From positions 62,001 through 126,000 of the forward strand of contig NZ_JARGNB010000009.1 in NCBI RefSeq assembly GCF_030167915.1: a DNA stretch of 64,000 nt. The letters are read 5' to 3'. Made by a program: the position numbers and the translations under genes. Of this stretch, positions 32,412 through 43,525 are shown one piece after another. The notes under the pieces were generated by a model, which was given only the letters and a program-made list of their open reading frames with translations, did no database searches and was not told the origin of the DNA. Origin of the DNA: Aquabacterium humicola. GTDB lineage: Bacteria; Pseudomonadota; Gammaproteobacteria; Burkholderiales; Burkholderiaceae_C. The stretch's first letter is position 1; each line of letters starts with the position of its first letter.

Positions 32412-33662
32412 ATGGGTTCGATGTCGAATGACCGGCCCGATGACGAACACTGGGCCAAGACCCGTGTGACCGGCGCAGCCACGCGCCTCGTCGGCGACGA
32501 AGAAGCGTACCTCGGCGACAAGCAGCACTCGATCGGCCGCCGCATCGATGCGGAACAGCACGAGCTGTTCGTCGTCTGCGCGCCGTCCGAGGCGTTGTTG
32601 CAGCAGTTCGAGCACCATCCGTCCGACTTCATCGTGCTGCACGACGTCGGCCTGGACGGATCGCTGCGCCTGCTGCAGGGCGTGGCCGCGGCCATCCAGC
32701 GGCCGGTGCAGCAGCTGGTCGTGCGCCGCCAGGGCTTCGGCAACGCGCTGGCGACGCTGCGCTTCGTCGAACTGCCCGGGCCGGCGGGCACACCGCAGGT
32801 GCGCATCTACAGCACGCGCGTCGAACACGCGGCCAATGGCGAGGCCGATGCGCTGGCGCGCACGCTGCTCGGCCACAGCCGCCTCGGCGTGCTGCTGGTC
32901 GGCCGCCAGACGCCCACCGACGCCGCAGTGCGCCTGGCGCCCATCGGCGACTCGATCGGCCAGACCGCCTGGCGCAACCACCAGCTGCTGTGGCTGCCGA
33001 TCGGCGCCGATGCCGATACCCGTCCCCCCGCGGTCCTGCTGCATCGCCACGGCAGCATGCAGCTGCACACGGCGCCGCCGCAAGCCGACCTCGCCCAGGC
33101 CTGGCCGGTGATCGGCGCGTTGTGGGACCAGCTGCGCGGCAGCGCGGGCGCCACGCACGCACCGGCCCCGGCGCCGGCCGCGGTGCGCGCGCCGGCCCCA
33201 GCACAGCCGTCCTACGAGCAGACCACCCAGGCCATGCCCTGGCAGAGCCCCGAAGCGCCCGTCGCCGAGCCGGTCGCCGCTCCGGCGCCAGCCTCGGCCC
33301 CGGTCGACTGGCAGCAATACGTGCGCGAGTGCGCGACGCTGCCCGGCATGATCAGCTGCTGCGTCTTCGACCGCGTCAGCCAGCGGCCGCTGGCCCATGC
33401 GGGCGGCAAGCCCGGCCCCGCGGTGCTGGCGGCGCAGGGCGCCGCGCTGTACGACACGCTGTGCCAGCGCGCGCTCAAGCTGGGCCTGCCGGCTGGGGAC
33501 CCCGACCTCGCGCTGACGCTCGCCGAGCACCATCTGATCCTGCATCCGCTGGGTCCGCATCCCGGGCCGCTGCTGCATGCGGTGCTCGACGCCAGCGTCG
33601 CGAACCTGACGCTGGTGCGCATGAAGCTGCACCGGATGGATCCGCAGCACGCCGCACGCTGA
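32412..33662 (+). CDS. Two-domain protein with C-terminal Roadblock/LC7-like domain (B)
   Basis: A 416-residue soluble protein. Its N-terminal domain (about 45-240) parallels that of the gene at 30819: TPQVRIYSTRVEHA aligns with TPLKVYHADIRATG, RLGVLLVGRQTPTDAAVRL with HLTAVIIGAMQPHAVETLL, and HQLLWLPIGADAD with CPWLVFLLPPGSS. A Pro/Ala linker spans 248-298. Residues about 300-410 show the Roadblock pattern (YVRECATLPGMISCCVFDRV, LAAQGAALYDTLCQRALKLG, HHLILHPLGPHPGPLLHAVL, ANLTLVRMKLHRM). No function is known to me. It follows the ComFB-like gene by 26 bases and precedes nadA by 87. ATG 32412 or the in-frame ATG 32421 could be the start. Confidence 0.65.
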   Translation: MGSMSNDRPDDEHWAKTRVTGAATRLVGDEEAYLGDKQHSIGRRIDAEQHELFVVCAPSEALLQQFEHHPSDFIVLHDVGLDGSLRLLQGVAAAIQRPVQQLVVRRQGFGNALATLRFVELPGPAGTPQVRIYSTRVEHAANGEADALARTLLGHSRLGVLLVGRQTPTDAAVRLAPIGDSIGQTAWRNHQLLWLPIGADADTRPPAVLLHRHGSMQLHTAPPQADLAQAWPVIGALWDQLRGSAGATHAPAPAPAAVRAPAPAQPSYEQTTQAMPWQSPEAPVAEPVAAPAPASAPVDWQQYVRECATLPGMISCCVFDRVSQRPLAHAGGKPGPAVLAAQGAALYDTLCQRALKLGLPAGDPDLALTLAEHHLILHPLGPHPGPLLHAVLDASVANLTLVRMKLHRMDPQHAAR

Positions 33663-33749
33663 CAGCCCGCCCCGCCCGAAACCCCCGCGCGCGGGCGCCC
33701 CGCCCCGCTGGGCTACGATGACGCCCCCTCGAGTCCTGGGCGGCCTGAC

Positions 33750-34853
33750 GTGACCCGCGTTTCCTTCGACTACCTCCGCCAGCGCGCCGAAGGCGCCAGC
33801 TGCGTCGCACAGGCCTGGGCCGAGCTGCCCGAGCCGCTGGCACCGGCGCGCCGCGCCGCGCTGCTCGATCAGCTGACCCGCCGCCTGCGCTCCGGCGAAG
33901 CGGTGCTGATCGCCCACTACTACACCGACGGCGACCTGCAGGACCTGGCGCTCGCCACCGGCGGCTGCGTGTCCGATTCGCTGGAGATGGCGCGCTTCGG
34001 CCGCGACCATGCGGCACAGACGCTGATCGTCGCCGGCGTGCGCTTCATGGGCGAGACGGCGAAGATCCTGTCGCCGCACAAACGCGTGCTGATGCCCGAG
34101 CTCGAGGCCACCTGCTCGCTCGACCTCGGCTGCCCCGCCGACGAGTTCGCGCGCTTCTGCGACGAGCATCCGGACCGCCAGGTCGTCGTCTACGCCAATA
34201 CCAGCGCCGCGGTGAAGGCCCGAGCCGACTGGATGGTGACGAGCTCCTGCGCGCTGCCGATCGTGCGCCACCTGAAAGAGGCCGGCCACAAGATCCTGTG
34301 GGCACCGGACAAGCACCTGGGCCGCTACATCGCCGACCAGACCGGCGCCGACATGCTGCTGTGGCAAGGCGCCTGCATCGTGCACGACGAGTTCAAGGGC
34401 CTCGAGCTGGAGCTGCTCAAGCGCGAGCATCCCGAAGCGAAGGTGCTGGTGCATCCCGAATCGCCGGCGTCGGTGGTCGCGCTGGCCGACGTGGTCGGCT
34501 CGACCAGCCAGCTGCTGAAGGCGGCGGTCGACGGCACGGCGCCCGCCTACATCGTCGCCACCGACAACGGCCTGATGCACCGCATGCGCCAGCTGGCGCC
34601 GGGCAAGCTGTTGATCGAGGCGCCGACCGCCGGTTCGAGCGCCACGTGCAAGAGCTGCGCGCACTGCCCGTGGATGGCGATGAACAGCCTGCAGGGCGTG
34701 CAGCGCTGCCTGGACGAGGGCCGCGGCGAGATCCTGCTCGACGAGACGGTGCGCGCGAAGGCGCTAGGCTGCATCGAGCGCATGCTCGACTTCACCGCCC
34801 GCAGCGGGGTGGCGACCAGCAGCGGCTTCGTGCCGAAGATCGGGGCCGCATGA
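33750..34853 (+). CDS. nadA: Quinolinate synthase NadA
   Basis: A 367-residue [4Fe-4S] enzyme that condenses iminoaspartate with dihydroxyacetone phosphate to quinolinate in de novo NAD synthesis. Three cluster cysteines lie in [27 protein letters not shown] and [27 protein letters not shown] and [20 protein letters not shown] form the substrate site. It starts with GTG 33750. A possible -10, TACGAT, is at 33714. nadC follows after a 94-base repeat block, and nadB, which supplies iminoaspartate, is 2 kb downstream on the other strand. Confidence 0.96.
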   Translation: MTRVSFDYLRQRAEGASCVAQAWAELPEPLAPARRAALLDQLTRRLRSGEAVLIAHYYTDGDLQDLALATGGCVSDSLEMARFGRDHAAQTLIVAGVRFMGETAKILSPHKRVLMPELEATCSLDLGCPADEFARFCDEHPDRQVVVYANTSAAVKARADWMVTSSCALPIVRHLKEAGHKILWAPDKHLGRYIADQTGADMLLWQGACIVHDEFKGLELELLKREHPEAKVLVHPESPASVVALADVVGSTSQLLKAAVDGTAPAYIVATDNGLMHRMRQLAPGKLLIEAPTAGSSATCKSCAHCPWMAMNSLQGVQRCLDEGRGEILLDETVRAKALGCIERMLDFTARSGVATSSGFVPKIGAA

Positions 34854-34945
34854 ACCCGCACGGCCGCCCGAGCGGCGAATTCCCCAGGGTCGCGAAGCGG
34901 CCCCTTACGGGTCCTGGGGGGACGGCGCGCAGCGCCAAGGGGGCA
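34849..34945. repeat. GC-rich intergenic repeat between nadA and nadC
   Basis: This element begins CATGAACCCGCACGGCCG over the nadA stop, the same opening as the block at 23810. It contains CCCCAGG (34884-34890) opposite CCTGGGG further on, and the small palindrome GGCGCGCAGCGCC. It ends in CAAGGGGGCAAC just before the nadC start. From general knowledge, such blocks recur between genes in related Burkholderiales. It contributes the GGGGGCAAC ribosome binding region of nadC. Confidence 0.55.
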
Positions 34946-34947
34946 AC

Positions 34948-35832
34948 ATGAAATCCTTCGCCGACACCAACGAAGACCTCGCGTCGGCGCGCGCGCGCAA
35001 CATCCGCGACGCGCTCGCCGAGGACATCGGCACCGGCGACTGGACGGCCGAGCTGGTGCCCGCCGGCCGCCGGGTGCGGGCCCGCGTGATCTGCCGCGAC
35101 GCGGCGGTGCTGTGCGGCCGCGACTGGTTCGACGGCTGCGTGAAGGCGCTCGATGCCAACGCGCAAATGACGTGGCAATTCGACGAAGGCGCCGAGATGA
35201 CGCCGGGCGCGGCGGTGGTCGAGATGATCGGCGACGCGCGCGCGCTGCTGTCGGCCGAACGCTGCGCGCTGAACTTCCTGCAGCTGCTGTCGGCCACCGC
35301 GACGCGCACCCGCGCGCACGCGAGGGCCATCGAAGGTGCATCGCCGAACCCGCGCGGCTGCGTGGTGCTGGACACGCGCAAGACGCTGCCCGGCCTGCGC
35401 CAGGCCCAGAAGTACGCGGTGCGCATCGGCGGCGGCGCGAACCAGCGGCTCGCGCTGTGGCACGGCATGCTGATCAAGGAGAACCACATCGCCGCGGCCG
35501 GCGGCATCGGCGCGGCGCTGTCGGCCGCGATCCACATGAATGCCGGCGTCGAGATCCAGATCGAGGTCGAATCGCTCGCGCAGCTGGCCGAGGCCCTCGC
35601 CGGCGGCGCGACCAGCGTGCTGCTCGACAACTTCACCTTGCCGCAGATGCGCGAGGCGGTGGCGCTGGCGGGCGATCGTGCGCTGCTGGAAGTCTCGGGC
35701 GGCGTCGCGCTGGAACAGCTGCGCGACATCGCCGCCACCGGCGTCGACCGCATCTCGGTCGGTGCGCTGACCAAGGACGTCAAGGCCGTCGACTACTCGA
35801 TGCGCATCCTCGCCGAAGCGCCCGCCCCCTGA
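34948..35832 (+). CDS. nadC: Nicotinate-nucleotide pyrophosphorylase (quinolinate phosphoribosyltransferase) NadC
   Basis: A 294-residue enzyme that converts quinolinate and PRPP to nicotinate mononucleotide, CO2 and PPi. Family motifs are ALAEDIGTGDWTAELV, the RNA-polymerase-like ERCALNFLQLLSATAT and DTRKTLPGLRQAQKYAVRIGG, which holds quinolinate-binding Lys/Arg residues. GMLIKENH, EVESLAQLAEAL and the final EVSGGVALEQLRDIAATGVDRIS barrel strand complete the set. It directly continues the nadA product's pathway and is followed 17 bases later by the methionine synthase-like gene. Confidence 0.96.
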   Translation: MKSFADTNEDLASARARNIRDALAEDIGTGDWTAELVPAGRRVRARVICRDAAVLCGRDWFDGCVKALDANAQMTWQFDEGAEMTPGAAVVEMIGDARALLSAERCALNFLQLLSATATRTRAHARAIEGASPNPRGCVVLDTRKTLPGLRQAQKYAVRIGGGANQRLALWHGMLIKENHIAAAGGIGAALSAAIHMNAGVEIQIEVESLAQLAEALAGGATSVLLDNFTLPQMREAVALAGDRALLEVSGGVALEQLRDIAATGVDRISVGALTKDVKAVDYSMRILAEAPAP

Positions 35833-35849
35833 TTCCCGGAGAAGTCACG

Positions 35850-36872
35850 ATGTTCGACAGCACCATCGCCGGCAGCCTGCCCAAGCCCGCGTGGCTCGCG
35901 GAGACCGACAAGCTCTGGCCGCGCTGGCGTGCCACCGGCGACGACCTGCAGCAGGCCAAGCTCGACGCGACGCTGCTGTGCATCAAGGCCCAGGAGGACG
36001 CCGGGCTGACGGTGATCGGCGACGGCGAGATGTCGCGCCAGCACTTCGTGCACGGCTTCCTCGAGCAGGTCGAGGGCATCGACTTCGAGCACAAGGTCGA
36101 GATGGGCATCCGCGCCGACCGCTACAAGGCGATGGTGCCGCAGGTGGTCGGCCCGCTGGCGCTGCGCGGCCGCGTGCACGAGGCCGAGGCGCGGCTGCTG
36201 CGCGCGCACACCACGCGCCGCACCAAGTTCACGCTGCCCGGTCCGATGACCATCGTCGACACCGTGGCCGACCGCCATTACGGCGACCGCATCGCGCTGG
36301 CGATGGCCTTCGCCGAGCTGCTGAACCAGGAAGCGCTGGCGCTGCAGGCCGACGGCATCGACGTGATCCAGTTCGACGAGCCGGCCTTCAACGTCTACAT
36401 GGACGACGCCGCGCGCTGGGGCGTGCAGGCGCTCGAACGCGCGGCGCAGGGCTTGACCTGCACGACCGCGGTGCACATCTGCTACGGCTACGGCATCCAG
36501 GCCAACATCGACTGGAAGAAGACGCTCGGCGAGCAGTGGCGCCAGTACGAGCAGGTCTTCCCGGCGCTGGCCGCGAGCCGCATCGACCAGGTCAGCCTGG
36601 AGTGCATCCACTCGCACGTGCCGCCCGAGCTGATGGCGCTGCTGAAGGGCAAGGACGTGATGGTCGGCGTGATCGACGTCGCCAGCGACGTGGTCGAGAC
36701 GCCCGAGGAAGTGGCCGAGACCATCGGTCGCGCGCTGCAGTTCGTGCCGAAGCAGCGCCTGATCGCCTGCACCAACTGCGGCCTGGCGCCGATGCGCCGC
36801 GACATCGCCGCGGCGAAGCTGGCGGCCCTGGGTGCCGGCGCGAACCTCGCGCGGCAGCGCTACGGCGCCTGA
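35850..36872 (+). CDS. Core-type cobalamin-independent methionine synthase-like protein
   Basis: A 340-residue protein equal to only the C-terminal catalytic barrel of MetE; full MetE has about 750 residues. All four zinc-ligand positions can be matched: H and C in VHICYGYG, E in SLECIHSH and C in ACTNCGLAP. VIGDGEMSRQHFVHGFLE and IDVIQFDEPAFNVYMDD fit the homocysteine/folate-side barrel. It should transfer a methyl group to a thiol such as homocysteine; the methyl donor is uncertain without the N-terminal domain. It could be one of the short methionine synthases that use a non-folate or protein partner. Its stop overlaps the convergent nadB by 13 bases. Confidence 0.85.
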   Translation: MFDSTIAGSLPKPAWLAETDKLWPRWRATGDDLQQAKLDATLLCIKAQEDAGLTVIGDGEMSRQHFVHGFLEQVEGIDFEHKVEMGIRADRYKAMVPQVVGPLALRGRVHEAEARLLRAHTTRRTKFTLPGPMTIVDTVADRHYGDRIALAMAFAELLNQEALALQADGIDVIQFDEPAFNVYMDDAARWGVQALERAAQGLTCTTAVHICYGYGIQANIDWKKTLGEQWRQYEQVFPALAASRIDQVSLECIHSHVPPELMALLKGKDVMVGVIDVASDVVETPEEVAETIGRALQFVPKQRLIACTNCGLAPMRRDIAAAKLAALGAGANLARQRYGA

Positions 36873-38509
36873 CGCGCCTCGGGCGCAGCCGTGCGGCCGG
36901 CCAGCACCGTCGGGAAGGTGGCCGGCAGCGGGCCGGGGAAGTCCAGGCTGAAGTGCAGCCCGCGGCTCTCCGGCCGCGCCAGCGCCGAGCGCACGATCAG
37001 CTCAGCGCAGTCGGCCAGGTTGCGCAGCTCCAGCAGGTCGGGCGTGATGCGGAAGCTCGCGTAGTAGTCGTGGATCTCGCCCTGCAGCAGCTGGATGCGG
37101 CGCAGCGCGCGCTCCAGGCGCTTCTTGCTGCGCACGATGCCGACGTAGTTCCACATCAAGAGGCGCAGCTCGTCCCAGTTGTGCGAGATCACCACCTGCT
37201 CGTCGGCATCCTCGACGCGGCTCTCGTCCCAGGCCGGCACGGTGGGCAGCGCATCGGCCGGCCGCGACAGGATGTCGCGCGCGCAGGCCTGGCCGAGCAC
37301 GATGCATTCGAGCAGCGAGTTCGATGCCAGCCGGTTCGCGCCGTGCAGGCCCGTGTAGGCCGCCTCGCCGACCACGTACAGGCCCGGCAGGTCGCTGCGG
37401 CCGTGCAGGTCGCTGACGGCGCCGCCGCAGCTGTAGTGCGCCGCCGGCACCACCGGGATCGGCTGGCGCGCGATGTCGATGCCAAGCGCGAGGCAGCGCG
37501 CGTGGATGGTCGGGAAGTGCTCGCGCAGCGCGAGCTCGCCCAGGGCCGTCGCGTCGAGCCACACATGGTCGACGCCATGCTTCTTCATCTCGAAGTCGAT
37601 CGCGCGGGCGACGATGTCGCGCGGCGCCAGCTCGGCGCGCTCGTCGTGCGCCGGCATGAAGCGCGGGCCCCAGGGCTCGTCGGCCGACGGCAGCGGCAGC
37701 CGCAGCACCGCGCCCTCGCCGCGCAGCGCCTCGGTCAGCAGGAAGCTGCGGTCCTGCGGGTGGTACAGGCAGGTCGGGTGGAACTGGATGAACTCCATGT
37801 TCGCAACCCGGCAGCCCGCTCGCCAGGCCATCGCGACACCGTCGCCGGTGGCGGTGTCGGGGTTCGAGGTGTAGCGGTAGACGCGGCCCAGCCCGCCGGT
37901 GGCCAGCACCACCGCATCGGCCGGCAGCGCCAGCACGCGCCGCGCGGCGACGTCGAGCGCATAGACGCCGTGGCAGGCGATGCGCGAACCCGCGCCGGCG
38001 CCGACGTGGCGCGAGGTGATCAGGTCGACCGCGAAGCAGTGCTCGCGCAGCGTGATGTTGGGATGGGCGCGGGCGCGCGCCAGCAGCGCCTCGTGGATCG
38101 CGGCGCCGGTGGCATCGGCCGCATGCGCGATGCGGCGCACGCCGTGCCCGCCCTCGCGCGTCAGGTGCAGGCCGAGCGGGCCGTGCGCATCGGGCGTCAG
38201 CGTGACGCCCTGCTCGATCAGCCAGGCGATGGCGTCGGCGCTGTGCTCGGAGACGAAGCGCGCAGCGGCCTCGTCGACCAGCCCCGCTCCCGCCTGCTGG
38301 GTGTCGCGCACGTGGGCTTCGATGCTGTCGTCGTGGCCCAGCACGCCGACGATGCCGCCCTGCGCCCACGGCGTCGCCGCATCCCGCGTGCCGCGCTTGG
38401 CGATCAGCAGCACCGACCGCTGATCAGCAAGCTTCAGCGCGGCACTGAGGCCGGCCAGGCCCATGCCGACGATGACGACAGAAGCGACGGAGGCGTGATC
38501 GGCTTTCAT
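36860..38509 (-). CDS. nadB: L-aspartate oxidase NadB
   Basis: A 549-residue FAD enzyme oxidising L-aspartate to iminoaspartate, the NadA substrate. It has the FAD-binding VVIVGMGLAGLSAALKLA near the N-terminus. ATGGLGRVYRYTSNPDTATGDGVAMAWRAG (read as two conserved blocks) and FIQFHPTCL are the fumarate-reductase/succinate-dehydrogenase family signature. The catalytic region is HYSCGGAVSDLHGRSDLPGLYVVGEAAYTG, and a C-terminal helical domain follows. Length and motifs are normal. It is on the opposite strand to nadA-nadC, so it must be expressed separately. Confidence 0.95.
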   Translation of the reverse strand: MKADHASVASVVIVGMGLAGLSAALKLADQRSVLLIAKRGTRDAATPWAQGGIVGVLGHDDSIEAHVRDTQQAGAGLVDEAAARFVSEHSADAIAWLIEQGVTLTPDAHGPLGLHLTREGGHGVRRIAHAADATGAAIHEALLARARAHPNITLREHCFAVDLITSRHVGAGAGSRIACHGVYALDVAARRVLALPADAVVLATGGLGRVYRYTSNPDTATGDGVAMAWRAGCRVANMEFIQFHPTCLYHPQDRSFLLTEALRGEGAVLRLPLPSADEPWGPRFMPAHDERAELAPRDIVARAIDFEMKKHGVDHVWLDATALGELALREHFPTIHARCLALGIDIARQPIPVVPAAHYSCGGAVSDLHGRSDLPGLYVVGEAAYTGLHGANRLASNSLLECIVLGQACARDILSRPADALPTVPAWDESRVEDADEQVVISHNWDELRLLMWNYVGIVRSKKRLERALRRIQLLQGEIHDYYASFRITPDLLELRNLADCAELIVRSALARPESRGLHFSLDFPGPLPATFPTVLAGRTAAPEARQAP

Positions 38510-38631
38510 CGAGGCGGCGGATTCTACGGGCCACCCCTCGGTACCGCGGCCGGGTGCATCCGCCTTGTCCGGCCCGAGGCAGCGGCCTATGCTGGCCCCT
38601 TCCGTGCATCGGGCGCTGCGCGCCGCCGTTC

Positions 38632-40719
38632 ATGAAGTTGCCGCCAACGCTGATCGTTCACGCCGCGCTCGTGGCGATGACGCTGCCCGCGGCCCATGCA
38701 ATCACCGAGGACGACGAGCTCGCGCAGGCCTATGGCGACCAGGCGACGATCAGCCTGGCCACCGGGGCGCGCCAGCCTTTGCGACGCGCGCCGGCCGTGG
38801 CCACCGTGATCACCGCCGAGGACCTGCGGGCGATGGGCGTGACCGAGCTCGACCAGGTGCTCGAGGCCGTGCCCGGGCTGCACGTCAATGTCGCGCCGAG
38901 CATGGGCAACCGGCTCTACGTCATCCGGGGCGTCTTCAGCCTGCAGACGCCGCAGGTGCTGGTGCTGCAGAACGGCATCCCGATCACCGTGCTGCTGACC
39001 AGCAGCCGCGGCAACCTGTCGGGGCTGGCGGCCGTCGAGAACGTGGCACGCATCGAGATCATCCGCGGCCCGGGCTCGGCGCTGTACGGCGCGGACGCTT
39101 TCTCGGGCGTCATCAACATCATCACGCACGGCGCGGGCGACGACCCGGGCACGCGCCTGGCCGCGCGCATCGGCTCGTTCGACAGTGCCGACGCGTGGCT
39201 GCGGCACGCCGGACGGTCCGGCGGTCTCGAATGGGCGCTGTTCGCGAAGGTCGCGCGCACGGATGGCTTCGACGCGACCATCGAATCGGATGCGCAGAGC
39301 CGCAACGACCGGCTCTTCGGCACCCGAGCGAGCCTGGCACCGGGCCCGGTCAACGCGCAAGGAGATACGGTGGACGCCGGGATCGAGCTCGCGCACGGCG
39401 CGTGGCGGTGGCGTACGCTGTACAAGCGTCGTGACGACCTCGGGACCTATGCCGGTCTCGGCTCCGCGCTCGACCCGGTCGGTCGCGGCCGCAGCGACCG
39501 GCTGATCAGCGACCTCGCCTGGAGCGCCCCGGCCGATGCCGGCGGCTGGGGCTTCAGTGCCGGCCTCTCGCACATGCTGTACGCGCAGCGCTACCCGGTG
39601 CCGGCGCGCATCTTCCCGCCGGGCGCGCGCCTGCCGACCGGCGTGTTCCCGAACGGCATGATCGGCTCGCCGGAGTTCGACGACCGCAGCACGCGGCTGT
39701 GGGTGCATGCGGCCTACGGCGGGATCGCCGGCCATGCGCTGCGCCTGGGTGCGGGCCATGACGACCTGCACATGGCGATGGCGCGCGACACCAACAACTT
39801 CCGCTACACCGCCACCGGCATCCCGATCCCCAGCGACCCGGTGCGGCTGTCCGACCTGCCGTTCATCTATCCGCACCGTCGCCGCGTCGACCATGTCTTC
39901 GTGCAGGACGAATGGCGGCTGCACCCGGACTGGACGCTGACCGCCGGCCTGCGCCACGACCGCTACTCCGACGCCGGCGGCACGACGAACCCGCGGCTGG
40001 CGCTGGTGTGGGACGCGGCGGTCGACTGGACGGTGAAGCTGCTCTACGGCCGGGCCTTCCGCGCACCGTCGTTCTCGGAGCAGTACGCCACCAACAACCC
40101 GATCGCGAGCGGCAATCCGTCGGTGCAGCCGGAGACCACGCGCACCATCGAGGCGGTATCGACCTGGGCGGCGACGCCCGCGCTGCAGCTGAACCTGAGC
40201 CTGTACAGCTACCGCTTGCGCGACATCCTCCGCGCGGTACCGAATCCGCCGCCGGTGCCGGGCACGACCTACGCCAACGTCGGCCGCCAGCAGGGCAAGG
40301 GCCTGGAGGCCGAGCTCGTGTGGGACGCAACGCGGCTGCTGCGCGTGACCGGCCACCTGTCGCTGGTGCGGGCGACCGATGCGGCCACCGGCCTGGATGT
40401 CGGCAACGTGCCGCGCCGCGATGCCTTCGTGCGCATCGACTGGCGCCTGGCCTCGGGCTGGCGGATGGATGCGATGCTGAACCACGTCGCCGATCGCCGC
40501 CGGGCGCCCGGCGATTCGCGGCCGCCGGTGCGCGACTACACGACCCTCGACCTCGCGCTGACGACCGAGCGCAGCGGGCGCGGCTGGTTCGCCGGCGCCA
40601 CGCTGCGCAACGTCTTCGACGAGGACGTTCGCGAGCCCAACCTCGCGCCCGGGCTGATCCCGAACGACCTGCCGCAGGCCGGCCGCTCGTTCACGCTGCA
40701 GGCAGGCTACACGTTCTAA
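38632..40719 (+). CDS. TonB-dependent outer-membrane receptor
   Basis: A 695-residue receptor. The signal peptide spans residues 1-22 (ending PAAHA-I). The plug domain (about 45-165) includes RAPAVATVITAEDLRAMG, LDQVLEAVPGLHVNV and the strongly conserved IEIIRGPGSALYGADAFSGVINIIT. The beta barrel has alternating strands and the C-terminal Phe-ending strand FTLQAGYTF required for outer-membrane insertion. The motifs FVQDEWRLHPDWTLTAGLRHDRYSD and GRAFRAPSFSEQY are typical. The ligand (siderophore, cobalamin or other) cannot be told. The 122 bases upstream show no riboswitch or Fur box that I recognise. ATG 38632 starts the signal peptide. Confidence 0.92.
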   Translation: MKLPPTLIVHAALVAMTLPAAHAITEDDELAQAYGDQATISLATGARQPLRRAPAVATVITAEDLRAMGVTELDQVLEAVPGLHVNVAPSMGNRLYVIRGVFSLQTPQVLVLQNGIPITVLLTSSRGNLSGLAAVENVARIEIIRGPGSALYGADAFSGVINIITHGAGDDPGTRLAARIGSFDSADAWLRHAGRSGGLEWALFAKVARTDGFDATIESDAQSRNDRLFGTRASLAPGPVNAQGDTVDAGIELAHGAWRWRTLYKRRDDLGTYAGLGSALDPVGRGRSDRLISDLAWSAPADAGGWGFSAGLSHMLYAQRYPVPARIFPPGARLPTGVFPNGMIGSPEFDDRSTRLWVHAAYGGIAGHALRLGAGHDDLHMAMARDTNNFRYTATGIPIPSDPVRLSDLPFIYPHRRRVDHVFVQDEWRLHPDWTLTAGLRHDRYSDAGGTTNPRLALVWDAAVDWTVKLLYGRAFRAPSFSEQYATNNPIASGNPSVQPETTRTIEAVSTWAATPALQLNLSLYSYRLRDILRAVPNPPPVPGTTYANVGRQQGKGLEAELVWDATRLLRVTGHLSLVRATDAATGLDVGNVPRRDAFVRIDWRLASGWRMDAMLNHVADRRRAPGDSRPPVRDYTTLDLALTTERSGRGWFAGATLRNVFDEDVREPNLAPGLIPNDLPQAGRSFTLQAGYTF

Positions 40720-40721
40720 CG

Positions 40722-40749
40722 CCGGACCGGTGCGGCTGCACCGGTCCGG
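40722..40749. terminator. Bidirectional stem-loop between the TonB receptor and clpB
   Basis: CCGGACCGGTGC-GGCT-GCACCGGTCCGG: a perfect 12-bp stem with a 4-base loop, two bases after the receptor stop codon and between convergent genes. It lacks a T-tract but is well placed to stop read-through from both sides. Confidence 0.55.
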
Positions 40750-40755
40750 GCGTCA

Positions 40756-40821
40756 TGAGACCCCCACGTCGCTTCGCTCCTGCCCCGGGGCCGAGCCGCC
40801 TTGGGGCGGCCCCGCGGCGGC

Positions 40822-40823
<2 letters not shown>
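40756..40823. repeat. GC-rich intergenic repeat at the clpB 3' end
   Basis: This block contains ACCCCCACGTCGCTTCGCTCC and then GAGCCGCC (40793-40800) facing GGCGGCTC (40816-40823), enclosing CTTGGGGCGGCCCC. From general knowledge, strings of this kind are abundant at gene ends in the Rubrivivax/Leptothrix group. It overlaps the clpB stop codon on the minus strand. Confidence 0.45.
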
Positions 40824-43410
<2,587 letters not shown>

Positions 43411-43456
43411 CGGTGAATCCTTCTGTCGACGTTGTTGTGTCGTCGAATGGCTGAGG

Positions 43457-43484
43457 ATTTTGGGGACTCGCCGGTGAAATCAAG
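43457..43484 (-). promoter_or_regulatory. Sigma-32-like heat-shock promoter of clpB
   Basis: Read on the minus strand: CTTGATT, 12 bases, then CCCCAAAAT, ending 46 bases before the clpB start codon. The heat-shock consensus is CTTGAAA with a 13-15 base spacer and CCCCAT-type -10. The match is good, though the spacer is short. Confidence 0.55.
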
Positions 43485-43525
43485 AGACCCCGGTGTCGCC
43501 GAGGTCGCCCGATGTTTGCGCAGGC

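Noticed and set aside
38510-38631. Possible cobalamin riboswitch or Fur box before the TonB receptor
   Set aside because: Only 122 bases; no B12-box or Fur-like AT-rich repeat could be made out.
38587-40485. 632-codon minus-strand frame opposite the TonB receptor
   Set aside because: Arg/Val/Gly shadow; the receptor has signal peptide, plug and C-terminal Phe strand.
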